In this document: positions 48,472 through 59,806 of the stretch, piece by piece | How positions within the stretch are numbered: the first letter of the stretch is position 1 | How the letters are laid out: each line of letters begins with the position of its first letter | NCBI GenBank assembly: GCA_001692895.1 | Contig: KV748226.1 | Coordinates: 1,118,329 to 1,182,328 of the forward strand | Reading direction: 5' to 3' | DNA: 64,000 bases | DNA from: Cenococcum geophilum 1.58 | Taxonomy: Eukaryota; Ascomycota; Dothideomycetes; Gloniales; Gloniaceae | The notes under the pieces: generated by a model | Seen by the model: only the letters and a program-made list of their open reading frames with translations | Told to the model about the DNA's origin: nothing | The model's database searches: none | Translations under genes and position numbers: made by a program

Positions 48472-51400
48472 ATATTTAGAACTATAGAACTCCGCTTAAA
48501 AGAAAAGCCGCCGCCTTTGCCTCCTATGCCTCTACCTCCCGCGCCTTTGCCTCCTACTATCCGGTTAATAGCCCTTATATACTAAGGAAAGGCGCAGATA
48601 ATAGAGGTTATCCTTAGGGCCGCCTAAAGCTACCTAGTTAATTAGCGCGTAAATATCTATTATAGTTTAATACAGGCTATTATAAACTAGGAGTATAATA
48701 TAGTTAAGGCTATAAAAAATGCGATGGTTAAGATTAAGAAGGATAATAAGCTTAAGGGAAATTTGGGAAATAAAGATTGGAAAAACGCCTTTATAGATAT
48801 TAGAAAGCTCTCTAAGATTACCTATAAGATTAATAAGATTAAGGCGGTGCGAAATATAATTAAGAAGAAGTAGGGAGAGGAACTTTTAGAAGGTCCCTGT
48901 AAGCTCTTCTATATATATTACGCACTAAAAAGTATCCGTATCTTTATTAATTAGGTAAAAAGAAGTTAGATCTCTAGGAAAGATGCGTTAGAAATAATTA
49001 ATAATACAATACTAAGCCGTTTAAAACTCTTAAAGGCTAGGATCTTAAGGACCCTATACCTAATACCCTTAGACTTTCTTACTACCTATAAATTTAGATT
49101 GGTAGTTAATAAGGAGTTAATTAAGAAATAGAAGCTCGTTTATTATCTAAGTTAAGGCTATAAGCTTTTAGTGCTAGCCTTAACTGTTAAAACTAAAGAG
49201 GAATCTATACTAGAGCTAGTTGCTCTAGCACCTCTATTATTACCTTTTAAGGAGGTTAAAGGCTTAAACGTAAGAATGCTGCGTAGCTTATTTCTATTTA
49301 GAGGCAAGGTACCTAAAGCGTAAGGAGAAGACTCCAAATCTGATAAATCTATATCTTTAAAGGATGGCCTTATCGCCGGCTCCCTATAGAAACGTAGGGC
49401 TGGGAAAGCTTCTAAGAAATCCCTAAAAAAGAAGCTAAAGATAGGACCTGCGGAGTCTCTGGCTTCTGGTAGAGCTAATAGGCGGAAGGAAAAAGCAATA
49501 ATAATTGCTAAAGGAGAGGTAATTGTTGTAAAAGTACGGCCGAAGCGGAAAATAAAATGCTCGTGTTATTCTAAAACGCCAGCTAAATTAATTAAGGCCC
49601 TTAATTCTAAGAAAGAGCTAGAAGATGGTATCTTTTCTATCTTATACCAATTTATTATGGCCTAGTAAGGAAATAGAATAGAAGTCCGCGCGTTATACTA
49701 GATGCATCTTTAGAAAATGGCAGGGTTGTTAGGATTAGATACTAGCGTTTCTTTTACTAATTTATATTTACGAATCCACTTAGTCTCTAAGAACTATAAT
49801 ACTGTTAATATTCTCTAGACGGCTAAAAGCTCCTATTTCTGGTTTAAAAAGAATAGTTGCCTAGAGTATGCAAATGATAACCTTAGAATTTACGCTTATT
49901 CTGCTATATAGCCTAGCAATTATCTAGTAGACTGCGTGGGATTAAGAAAGCTTATATTAGGCTTAAAAGGGGAACTTAAATAGGACCTGCTCGGAATCCA
50001 CTACGCCGATTTATTTAAATGGTGGGAAGATATTAGAATTTTAGGCATTTTTAAAAAAGAGTTTAATATGTACGCACACCATTTGTGAAAGACTACTAGG
50101 GAAGAGAAAGATAGTATCCTCTGGATTATATGTTATTCCTTGCTATAATAGGTAGTTTATATAGATCTAGAGCACTATAGACACACTATGGCTTTACGCA
50201 CTAATAATGCTACTCGTTTTATTATATATCTAAGCTACGCGCTCCGGTTTCTTAATAGCTATCTTCCTAAAAAACAGAACTTGGAAATTGATCTTCTCTA
50301 GGTACGTAAAGGAGGGCTAAATTCTAGAGACAGCTAGCTTTATTCTTGTGTTTCCTTAGTTAAGGAGGGAAGTTAGTCTTATATAGAACTCCTACCTAGA
50401 ATGCATTAGTACATACTAGAATGGGTAGATTTACTTTAAGAGCGCGGAGAACTTAATAGTAGGGGGCGTATTAAGAATATAGAGACGGCCTAGACTAGGG
50501 TTGATGCTAAGAGGTTTAAGCTTAACTAGATGCCTATTACGTTAAAAACTAGAGAAGTACGGTTAATAAAAGCTACTGTTGTATAAGGAGTATCTTAAGC
50601 AATATTAAGCCGCTTAATTGTTACTCTAGACTTAATTGCAATCCTACTAAATACTAGGAAATTAGAAATCCCTAGGCTTAAGAGCTAGCAGGAGGTTACA
50701 TAGATAAATTTAACTGGTTTTCCCCTAGTTTTAACTCCTACTAGTGAACCTGTTACTAGTATTCCTCTATATAAATTCCTGGCCTATATATAACTGCAGG
50801 CAAAGAGTGCCCTTTTAAATGCTTTAGTTGGAAGACTTTTATAGGATAATCCTTAAGTAAGGGTAGAATAGCGGGTAATCCTAGATTTTACCTTAAATAA
50901 TAAATACGAAGCATTTTAGGAAAGATATAGGGCGTGTGTTGCTAAGGCTGTTTATAACAGTTTTAAAGAGCTTAAGGAATTTAAACGAGAGGTATTTAGG
51001 GTAAGGTCTTACTTTTTAGTAAAAGAATAAGGCCATAGGCGTCCCGCAGATAACTTAGAATACCTTAAAGACCTAAGTTTAGATCTAGAAAATAAGGGTA
51101 TAACTTCTAGCGCTTTTTTATTAACTGAGTATGGTTTTAAAGGCTATACTAAAGGCGAGGATAGGGCTATTACGCCTTAAGGCGCTAGGATTACTGCTCT
51201 AAACCTTAGTCCTAATATCTTTAATAACGAAGTAGTGCCTATAGAGATTAACTATAAACTAAAGGATCTAAGTAAGCCTAAGGGAGATAGCCTCTAGGAT
51301 ACTGCCCCTAAATAATTATCGAAAGTTATTAGTACCTTAGAAAACACTAATAAACTAGTAGTATTATACCGCCTAACGCCTTTACTAATTTCGGAAAGGG

Positions 51401-51720
51401 GTACTGCTTTAGGAGAGCAGGCAATTAACTCTAGTATTCTATAATCTCCCTTATAGAAGAAAATGTAAGCAGAAATGTATGCTATTAGAAAAAGAGTGTT
51501 TTTAAACCTCTAAACTAGAGATATTAATACGTAGGATAATAGGAGTGCAGAACTTAAAGTAGAAGGTATAGTAGATAAGGATGATATGGAAGAAGTAAAG
51601 GTAATAATTAAAGAGGGAGTATAGGTAGCTTTTAATAAGTTGGAGGAGTATTAGGCGTTAGGGTGTCTTCTTTTTTAGGGCATCTATTACCCACTTTAGG
51701 AGATATAAGGAAACGTTAGG
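48472..51720 (+). pseudogene. Large ORF of unknown family, copy B
   Basis: Colinear with 26449-29700 over its whole length. The start codon has become ATA at 48472, a G-to-A change of the RIP type. The Pro-rich run is longer here (two extra PPxPP blocks near 48525-48555). The KCSCYSKT spot lies near 49556 and the RTNNATRFIIYLSYALRFL stretch near 50195-50255. Stops differ in part from copy A, so the two copies together would let many RIP changes be undone. Function unknown. Confidence 0.6.
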
Positions 51721-52149
51721 GGATAATGTTTTAGGTAGGGGAGGTAATATAGTAGTGTTAAATGCCCCTTAGTTATTTTAGTTCGTTTTCTTATTATATA
51801 TATAAGACTTAGGGTTATATATATTTTAAAAGGAGCTTAGGTTTTAACCTTACTTTACCTTAATATAACTTCTCCTCTACCCTCTATTAATTAACAACTT
51901 CTCTAGTATAACTTAAGTTATTTTGTTCTTATATTTACAATGCTTAATTAAGTATTATCTTTTAGTATTAGGCTTTGCCCTTCTATACTGCCTATAATAG
52001 TAGTAATATTAATCCGGTTATAAAGCTAAAGCTCCCTATATACCACTATATATATATTAAACAGCTTATTAGTAATAGGGCTTAGCGGAATATATAGGGT
52101 GTAAAAATATTATTAGAATAGTAATAACTTACCTTCCCTTTATAACCGC
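51721..52149. other. AT-rich spacer
   Basis: End of repeated unit B (similarity to copy A until about 51990). Nothing else is recognised. Confidence 0.45.
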
Positions 52150-54460
52150 GATAATGACTAAAACCTTTTTCTCTTCCTTATATCTAGTGTGTTTTAGATA
52201 TATTGCATATTTAGGCTTTATAAGCTTAATAGGCTATATCTTGCAGGCAATAGTATCTAAGTATTACGTAGAGGAGACTGGCGCAGGGGTAGGCTTAAAG
52301 AGAGTCGCGGTTGTATAGCAGATACGGTAGCAACTAATATAGCTTAATTGGTGGTAGTGGTAGATATAGCAGCATTAAATAGGGAGTTAATTAATAAAGT
52401 TTAACTCTGGCTCAGCGTCGGATTAATACTAAAAATCCTAAATATCACATCTATACCCTATAAAGAAGGGTGTAGTATATAATTATATTTAAGACTAGCC
52501 GCACGCAGCTCCTGCTATAGACTTTTAGATAGTAGATCTGCGTACTCCTATTTGTTTATATAGTTGTTAAGGTATTTATATATAGTAATTAGGTGGAATT
52601 AACATGCTATTTAATATAGTATAGTATATAAAACGGTAATAGTGTAATATGTTGGAAATAGAGTAGATCTATTAATGGCTATAGGTACTGCTAATATCTA
52701 AGCCTATATCTAAAGTCTCTTAAGGATATAATTCTTTTTGGCATCTAAATTTGCCCCCTTCTTATTATATATTTTATATTTAGGCGTTCTTAACTAAAGG
52801 GAGTTATTGTAGTGACTATAGCAGGAGCTTTTATTAGTATTAGTAGCAATTAAAGCGTTAGGCTCGGCGAAATACTTATATAGTGTTTTCTTAATATACT
52901 CGTAATCATTATATAGCTAGAAAAACTTATCTTTTATCTCTATATGCTTCTACTTGTCTTCCTTTTTACCTCCCTGCTTTAACTAGATAGTATTACTAGC
53001 TAATAAGTTATCTAAGTTTATAGAATTAACTAATAATAATTGGGATCTGCGTAATGGTAATAGCTAAAAGGTAAAAAAGGGGTGGGATAATAGTGCGCAA
53101 GACTGTTACTGTCGGCGAGAATTTAAACGGTATACTACCTTCGGCTTTAGCTATAGGAGTAGGTCTCGTTCGCTAAAGTACTAGTGTTTAAATAAAAAGA
53201 TTACTTTAGCCCTTCTACTATCGCGACTAGCTTAACTACCACGCTATAAAAGAAAAGAGAAATATTATTTAGGCGCCGGTATTATATATATAACCACTCT
53301 ATAGATGTCCGGAAGATTAATACTAATCCTAATAGCCTCTATAGCAAAAATAATTTAAATTTTAGAAGATTCTGCTAGTTTCCTAAACTTATCTAGTATT
53401 AACTTTTTGCTAAATAATAAGGTTGTTTAATAGAATACGGCCATAATTAAGCGGGTAATATTCTTAGTATATTAAGCTGGATATAGCTATTGTAGGTACT
53501 TAGATATGCTTCTATGCGCCTCTATAGCTTAGACTCTAGTATTAAAGAATATAATAGTCTTTAGAATCTTATGCGGAGTAGCTAAACGGCTCCCTCCCTA
53601 AAAGACGGTAGGATTAATATATGTTTTAATAGTTAGAGGATTAACAGCCTTATTAAGAAGGAAGTGGAGCGAGGTGTATTTAGTAATTGTATCCTTTAGT
53701 ATCTAGCTAAGATAAAAAATAAGCTCTTTATGGGAAATAGAAGTCTGCTTAAAGTGTATATTAGTATTGTTAAAGCCTAAAGACTTCTTTACCGTTTCTA
53801 ACGTTTCTAGATTAAAAGTTATAGAATAGGTAAACTACGGAACCGAGCTTCTAATTAGATTGCGTATATAGCGTAGCTACGTATACTTAGGGCGAAACTT
53901 CTTACCCTATTATATAATAAGATAAGCTTTATTAATAGTAACTAAGACTAATTACTTTTTAAACTTAGGGTCTTTAAGTAGATCTTAGAAAGATGGTATA
54001 CTAGTAAGCTTAGGACTAATGAAGATATAAGTATATAGGCCGGCTCTTGCATTCTTAAGCGCTTTATCTATATCCTTAACGTTGGCGTTAAGGAGTAGCG
54101 CATTACTACTAATCTAATTAACCTTTTAAACTTGCTCTTTTGCAATCTCGTTTAGAGGAAGAAATATTAGCGATATAGTATTTTTATAAAGGATTGAAAT
54201 TACTTATATAATAAGGCTTTTACTAAAGCCAGTTTATATAATAAGGATAACATTAATGCGATTATAGATTAGCCTCCGAATATAGGTTACCTACTTATTT
54301 TTTATATGGAATTTATCGCCATATAGCAGTAATATAGTACCCTAAATTGCGTTATCTCGTGCTTAAGTTGTTATATTAGGCTTCTTCTTATCTTAGATTT
54401 TTCTCTAAGCTCTAGCTACTTGCATCTTTAGTATATCCTAACAGGCCAAGCTAGTAGAGA
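52150..54460 (-). pseudogene. RecQ-type helicase gene, RIP wreck
   Basis: Minus-strand reading gives helicase motifs in order. Motif I is TGFSKS (54214-54232; one Gly changed to Ser by a G-to-A change). ILYKNTISLIFLPLN and ISSNALLLNANV follow. Motif II is INKAY at about 53922-53940, where RecQ has DEAH. Then come FRPKYTRL and YSITL (from SAT), a second RecA-like half with KTIIFFNT, and RISINLPDIYRVVIY (motif V/VI region). Such RecQ-like genes occur in fungal subtelomeric repeats (telomere-linked helicases), but this copy lies among transposons and is dead. The 3' part below about 53000 is poorly conserved. Confidence 0.68.
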
Positions 54461-54968
54461 GTTAAGGTATATCCTGGCTAGCCAAGCTAGTAAAGAGTTA
54501 AAATGTTTATAGATCTATCCGCAGTAACTAAGAAGCTTTATTATTTGCTGCTAGTAACTAAGACGCCTTATTATTAGTGCGTTGCTTTTTAAAGACATTT
54601 ACTACACTAATAGTATTATCCACTACCTCGTTAGTAGTATAAGGACAGTTATATACTATACTGGGCGTATATCTAACTTTTAGCTTTCTTATTAAGGCCT
54701 TTAAGCGTTTCTTTATACTAAACGGCGGTATATAGCTTATTGGTAAATATAAAGTCGGTAGGGGGTTTATAGGTTAATATTTGGGTAGTATAGGTAGCGG
54801 GGGAGTAATAAAGTAGGTAATAAGGCATAGAATTAATCTAGATATAATATATTAGCTATTTAGGTGTTTATCTACTATAAATATTAATATAGGAGGTTAA
54901 ACGTTAAGGATTGGTGATGGTTAATGGCTCTGGCTAAATATTTACTATTTATGGCGATAATATTTAAG

Positions 54969-55284
54969 ATAAAACGTAGTGGTAACCACCAGGCCGTTTA
55001 TAATAATTTTAGTAGCGTTAAAATCGCCTTATAAAGCTCTAGAATATAACGTTAGCCGATTATCTATAAAGGCGTTAGTTTATTATTAATTAATAGCAGT
55101 AGGGTTTTAGGCGGAGCTTTAAAGGGAAAACCCGCTTATTTAAGGTAAAATGTAGTAGTAACTACCAGGCCGTTTATAATAATTTTAGCAGCATTAGAAT
55201 TGCCTTATAAAGTTCTAGAATATAATATTAGCCGATTATTTATAAAGGTGTTAGTTTATTATTAATTAATGGCTAAAAATTTAG
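54969..55284. repeat. 176-bp tandem duplication
   Basis: Two copies, offset 176 bp. Both contain ACCAGGCCGTTTATAATAAT, a TTATAAAG(C/T)TCTAGAATATAA segment and TTAGTTTATTATTAATTAAT. Differences are mostly transitions, as with RIP. It forms the right end of the AT-rich block; a GGCCAAGCTAGTA direct repeat lies nearby at about 54448-54500. Confidence 0.7.
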
Positions 55285-56126
55285 TATAGCGCGCGAGTTT
55301 ATATAAGAATTATATATAAATTGGCGCAAGGGATTAATAAATTTCCGAACCGTGTACCAGACGACAACAACATAAGATGATCAATCTGTTATGTAAGCAG
55401 CTTATGATTGGCTGATCGTCTGGGACCGAGATATAGAGGGACTGGGGTTATTGGGGTTGAGTCAGCGGCGTTTTTGGCACAGACCTTTTTGTGAGCCTTC
55501 CGTCGGCCTTTAGCATTCGCGACACCCGAGCCCCCACGATTCGCCAGCTTGCAAGATTCACAGAAGGCCGTGCGCAAACCCGTGCACAGGTCGGGACCAC
55601 AGACCATATTAATGACCTTGTACTTGAACTTTTACCACTTGCACGGCTTTGCACATGGTCCCAAGCCAGTTTAGCTTGCTTATTATCGACTGTCACCTAT
55701 TTTCTTCACTTGGTGGTTAATCCACCCAGCGAAGAGCAGTATTCTAACCACGACTTCGGGGGCAGCCTTAATTGGGGGTAGCCACTATTCCCAAAAAGGA
55801 AATGGAAATATCTTTTTGCTACGTCTTCGTAGTGTTAAAGCACATGTAAACGTCGGTCCTGTTAAGAATATCAAAACCACAAGCATCACCACCATGCATT
55901 CTTTTCTGAAATCCCGAAATAAAAATTATGTCTAACATCGATTCAATGATATAAACCCTAAATATACTATCAGATCCCTAGTAAGTATAAACTACTACCC
56001 TGTTTTGCCCCAAAGCCACTCCGTCATCATCCCCTCCCTTGCACCAGCCACTCTTGGCACACCCCGCCTCGCATCGCATGCCCCACGACGTCACATCCGT
56101 CCACCCTGCCCAGCACGCTCTATAAA
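55285..56126. other. Transition from AT-rich block to genic DNA
   Basis: Base composition recovers from about 55340. An imperfect inverted repeat with CCAGACGA/TCGTCTGG ends spans about 55358-55423. Short open frames at 55389-55781 overlap on both strands and show no family; I do not call a gene. 55860-56000 is again AT-rich and probably holds the promoter of the next gene. Confidence 0.4.
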
Positions 56127-57042
56127 ATGGCCCTCATAACCTCCTCCTCCCCTTCAACGCTTCCTGACTTTGTCGACGCTTATTACGCACAAAAACCCAA
56201 TTTTGCTGACCTAGCCTCCTCAGACTCAGAATCAGAGAGCGACGAAGAGCCAGAACACGAAAAAGAAACAGAAAAGGAAAAAGAGAAAGAAGGGGTTTTT
56301 GTAGAGAAGAGCTTAGAAGACGCGCTTAAGGACCTCGAATTGCATCCTGAGGTGTTTGGAACGAAGACTTTAGAGGACTATAGAAAGGGATTCAAGAGGA
56401 AAGAGAAAATGCCTGCCCATCCAGCTGAAGAGTATGTGGGAGGAAGTGAGTTTAAGTTTAATTTTATATTCAACCATTTTGTAATGTCATCTTTGCTTCA
56501 GCAATCTCATGCTTTCCTAGCTGGAGAAGGTGCTAAGTCTAATCGTTTTGCCTTAAGTTTTTTTAGCATAAGAAACTATCATACTACTCCCATCTCCCAT
56601 CATCTATCCCATCGTCTATCCCACCTGACCCTCCCACCCCCCCAATGCTCCGCTTATAGACTCAACCCCTTATTCCTTATCACCGTATCTCTAGTATATC
56701 ATCCCTGACCGCCTGCGTACAGACATCACGGACCAAGTAGCCAAAGACTCGAACGACTCGACCGCCAGCACGCACCCACGCCACCAAGAAGACACGGGCG
56801 CGACATCCAGCGGCAGTCTAGGCGCCATGGCGCATAAAGCAAACCCGGTATGCAATCCCCGCAAGATCACTCCCCTCCGTCCCCACTCCTCTCCGCTGTT
56901 GTGTCCTTTTTTACCACTTTGTTACCCACCACATTGCCCGCACTGACGAAAATGACTGCAGGGTCCCGTGATGGCCGAGAACATCGGCAAGCCGGAGAGC
57001 AAAGAGGCGCTAAAAGCGCGAGCAGAGGAGCTAAACAAATAG
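56127..57042 (+). CDS. Unknown acidic fungal protein, three exons
   Basis: Exons 56127-56445, 56723-56847 and 56962-57042 give 174 residues. Introns of 277 bp (GTGAGT...TACAG) and 114 bp (GTATGC...TGCAG) fall in phases 1 and 0 and leave one open frame. The protein has a highly charged stretch with SDSESESDEEPEHEKE (about 32-47) and a Lys/Glu repeat. A conserved-looking segment LEDALKDLELHPEVFGTKTL follows (about 65-84), then a low-complexity Ser/Thr middle and a short C-terminal helix rich in Ala/Glu/Lys (PESKEALKARAEELNK). No catalytic motif, signal peptide or membrane segment; probably disordered. I do not recognise a named family. Confidence 0.7.
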
Positions 57043-57565
57043 GCCTGCGTGAAGGGCTCTGATGTATAGGCGGGGAAAGGATTTCCGCTGTTGCATGTGG
57101 ACAGACCATCATCTGGCATTTTGCGAAGGGATGCTTTTGCATGACTGCAAAAATCACAAAAAAGATAAAACGCTTGTAACACTATTAGTTCCAATGAAGC
57201 TAACTGCTTGTCTTCCCGCATAATGAGATGCAGAGGTAGTACTGGCGTGTATGATGCAGCATAAGATGCGTGAAGAGAGAAGCGGTGTACCCGTGGTGCT
57301 TATTCATTCCGAATATCAAGCCCAGGAAAGAGACCGGGGGTTTTATCCCTGACGCGGGGTTTCACGCCGCTATTTAGTCTGTTATACACGCCATGCAGCT
57401 AAATCTAATGGCAACGCGGTTTTATTCCCAGCCTCGGATTAACCAATCAATCATAGCCGACTGAGCAACCGCAATCTACCCCTCTCCTAATTCACCCCTT
57501 TTTTTTTTTTGCTCTTTTATCCTAATCCCCAATCCTTAATCCTGTTTCCACCTCCCCTAACTGCT
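57043..57565. other. Convergent intergenic region
   Basis: Lies between two 3' ends. It has a T-run at about 57499-57510 and no gene. GCGGGGTTTCACGCC-like sequence near 57354-57370 is unremarkable. Confidence 0.5.
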
Positions 57566-58382
57566 CTACAACGCCATCAAACCCCCGACGACGCCAACCG
57601 CGCCAATTGCCCACGCTGCCAGCGTGTTCTGCGGCGCAAGGGCTTTCGATGTGGCTGCTGCGGCAGTTCCGGACGCGCTCGCAGAGCCCGCGGCGGTGGG
57701 GGACGTTTCGTTGGCGTTGACGCTGGGGTCGGAGATAGACTGCGTCGTGATACCCGTGCTGTTGGCACAGTGGGAAGAGTAGTCCGACGAGGAGAGAGGC
57801 GTCATGGTTAAAGTCACGTCGGCGCACTGTGAGACAGAGTCAGCAATGGATCGGTACAGGTCTCAGCCATTCTAGAGGAACTGGAAAAGGAGAGGTTGCG
57901 GGATTGGGATTGACATTGACATTGAGATTGACATTGTTGGGAGTTCCTCGGGAATGTCTGGGTAAGAGACGAACCTGATATAGCCCCCCAGACCCGGCGT
58001 CGTCGCCGTTCGACACAACCTGGATCGTCGCCGGCATGCCCTCGGTGATGTTCACGCTGCTTGGCACGCTGACCATGCCTATGCAGAAATCGTTTGGACC
58101 CTGTTGCAGAAAGGTTGGGCGCATGACGATGTTGTAGTTGACGCCCGGGTCGCTGCCAAGCGCGATCAGCACCTCAATGACTGTTTGCGTGTGGTGCATA
58201 TCAAGCTGGATGGGCCCGCCCGTCGCCGGCCATGTTGTCCGGTTCGAGAGAACGGTGTCGAAGCCACCGCAGGGGAAGTTGGGCGCGGTGGATTCGTCGA
58301 AGCCGCGGGCTGGTGGCCAGCTGAGAAGGAAGTGGGCGGAGGTGAGAGGCAGAAGGGAGAGAAGGGCGAGGGCGCTATGCAT
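57566..58382 (-). CDS. BIM1/X325-like GPI-anchored copper-binding protein
   Basis: Exons 58382-57975 and 57826-57566 (148-bp intron GTTCGT...CACAG, branch GCTGAC) give 222 residues. Residues 1-16 are a signal peptide; cleavage after Ala16 leaves His17 as the mature N-terminus (HFLLSWPPARGF), as in LPMO-like histidine-brace proteins. A second histidine pair MHHTQ lies at 62-66. Four cysteines (38, 100, 137, 156) can form two disulfides. The tail is Ser/Thr/Ala-rich and ends in a hydrophobic GPI-type segment (AAWAIGAVGVVGGLMAL). Family knowledge: Cryptococcus Bim1 is a member of this X325 group that binds copper at the cell surface and helps Ctr1 import it; the group lacks polysaccharide oxidase activity. 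It is next to a Ctr gene on the same strand and a metalloreductase gene. A smaller intermediate exon cannot be excluded. Confidence 0.85.
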
Positions 58383-59229
58383 GGTTGCTGTGTTTTTGGA
58401 GGGAGGTGGGGTGCCGGGCGACCAATTGGGATTATGTCAAGATGTTGAGGGTAGAGGATTAGAGGATTAGAGGGATGAGGTGAGCTTTAAGGTGAGAGTA
58501 TTATTCCCGCAATGGAAGCAAGGAGAGCTGGTGAGTGGGTTTAGAAAGCACGCAACACGGTACCTGGTGCCTTTTACCTTTAAGAAGGAGCTCGACTCAT
58601 AGTTGGCTACGGGGTATTCTCATTCCAGGCGATGGGTTAGTGTGAGTACCCGATTGCAAGAGGCGTCGCGTAGCGCCTTTAGGAGAAGCCATTTTGAGCT
58701 TGTTACGCTTGGCTAAGCCGGAGATGAGACGAATTGGAGCAGATGTTCCTTAACGCAGTGATTTAGTGAGGGCGTGTTTGGTGGGGTTTGAAGCCTTTGA
58801 GAGGAAATGAGCAAGTTTCCAAAGCCCGCGGCTGGGGGTGGCTTGGTCTCCCGAGGGGCCTTCCCTGCTGCTGCAGATGGTGAACCCCCACCACGAGGCG
58901 CCCAGGACGACTTTGTTTTCGCACCCCTGAGCAGTCTGGGCTCCTGTGGTTCGGTTCCATCTTGAAGCTCGAATTGCATCGTGCGTCCGCGCGATATCAA
59001 GAAACAAATTTGTGATTGACATGATTTGTCCTGCAGAAGACATTTCTGCGTCTTGGAGAGCAATAAATCCGCTCTACCGCTATCAATACCCCCTGCCTTG
59101 AACCCCGAACCCAGCAGCTTTCTAAATACTCGCTAGAGGACCCTTTCCATTATAGCAAATACCATATTACGCCTTGCCCGTATGCGATGAGAAATAGCCC
59201 TAATGAACCCCGACCCCGGCCGAAAAGAG
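58383..59229. promoter_or_regulatory. Promoter region of the BIM1-like gene
   Basis: 847 bp between the BIM1-like start and the Ctr stop, both minus strand. TGAGCAA at 58808-58814 (minus-strand TTGCTCA) resembles the Mac1 core TTTGCTCA. Short open frames at 58713-59063 look accidental. No further gene is seen. Confidence 0.35.
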
Positions 59230-59806
59230 TTAATGGCTCTCGACTGGATAGAATCTCCCGAACACTAGTTCCCCGATAAAAATGCCTGCAACTACCGACA
59301 TGAAGTACCCTACGTTGAAAGTCATGACGGCCAGCATCCTACCCACCATCAGCGGGGCATTCGGAGGAATGCAGCATTAGCACTTACAGGAGGTAACCCA
59401 CACCGCCCATTATCATGACTAACAGCGCCCTTGGGACATCCACGCTGAAGCGCCACGGTTGCACATGTCGGATGGGACTGTGTACGACTTTGACATTCTC
59501 TTCCACACCATTCACACTCAGAACCGCCGTCTTGGAGTCCGCGTCCGAGGAAATCCGCTCAGAAACCGGAGTCTTGTCTGCGACGACAACGTATCGTCGT
59601 TGCATGGTTTTCTCGAGCCATTTATATTCCAGGTAGTGTTTTAACGTAAAGCTGCCCCGGTATATAACTGCGAGAACAATGAGGAAGATACATGTTCCCG
59701 CGTAGGCTCCGGCTGACTTGGGTGTCCATTTTGAGGAGAAGAGAGGAGTTATGGTGTTCGAGAAGAAGGTCATGCTCATTTGGGAGGCATCCATGGTCAT
59801 ATCCAT
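59230..59806 (-). CDS. Ctr-type high-affinity copper transporter
   Basis: Exons 59806-59388 and 59338-59230 (49-bp intron GTAAGT...TAG) give 175 residues. The N-terminus MDMTMDASQMSM is a Mets motif that binds Cu(I) outside the cell. Three membrane segments are visible: about 33-50, 126-146 with the pore MxxxM (Met141-Met145), and 148-166 with the packing GxxxG (Gly158-Gly162). The cytosolic loop between the first two (about 51-120) is basic. Known role: trimeric Ctr pores import Cu(I) after surface reduction. I chose the ATG at 59806, the first true ATG, which begins the Mets motif. It is 848 bp downstream of no other coding unit on its strand and divergent from a reductase, with a shared promoter. 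Length is typical for small fungal Ctr proteins. Confidence 0.9.

Noticed and set aside
19800..55330. AT-rich block as a centromere or as mitochondrial DNA
   Set aside because: Composition alone is explained by RIP on identifiable nuclear retrotransposons; no mitochondrial genes. A centromere cannot be excluded without CENP-A data.
55389..55781. Short overlapping frames on both strands, one with a Cys-rich start (MVCGPDLC)
   Set aside because: No supporting intron or upstream exon and no family; could be a gene relic, but too weak to call.
57832..57928. Small extra exon in the BIM1-like gene between two introns
   Set aside because: Frames through it contain stops or break the phase; a single 148-bp intron gives a continuous protein with the expected Cys137.
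58713..59063. Overlapping minus-strand open frames between Ctr and the BIM1-like gene
   Set aside because: Three frames are open over the same bases, with no recognisable domain; chance frames in GC-rich DNA.
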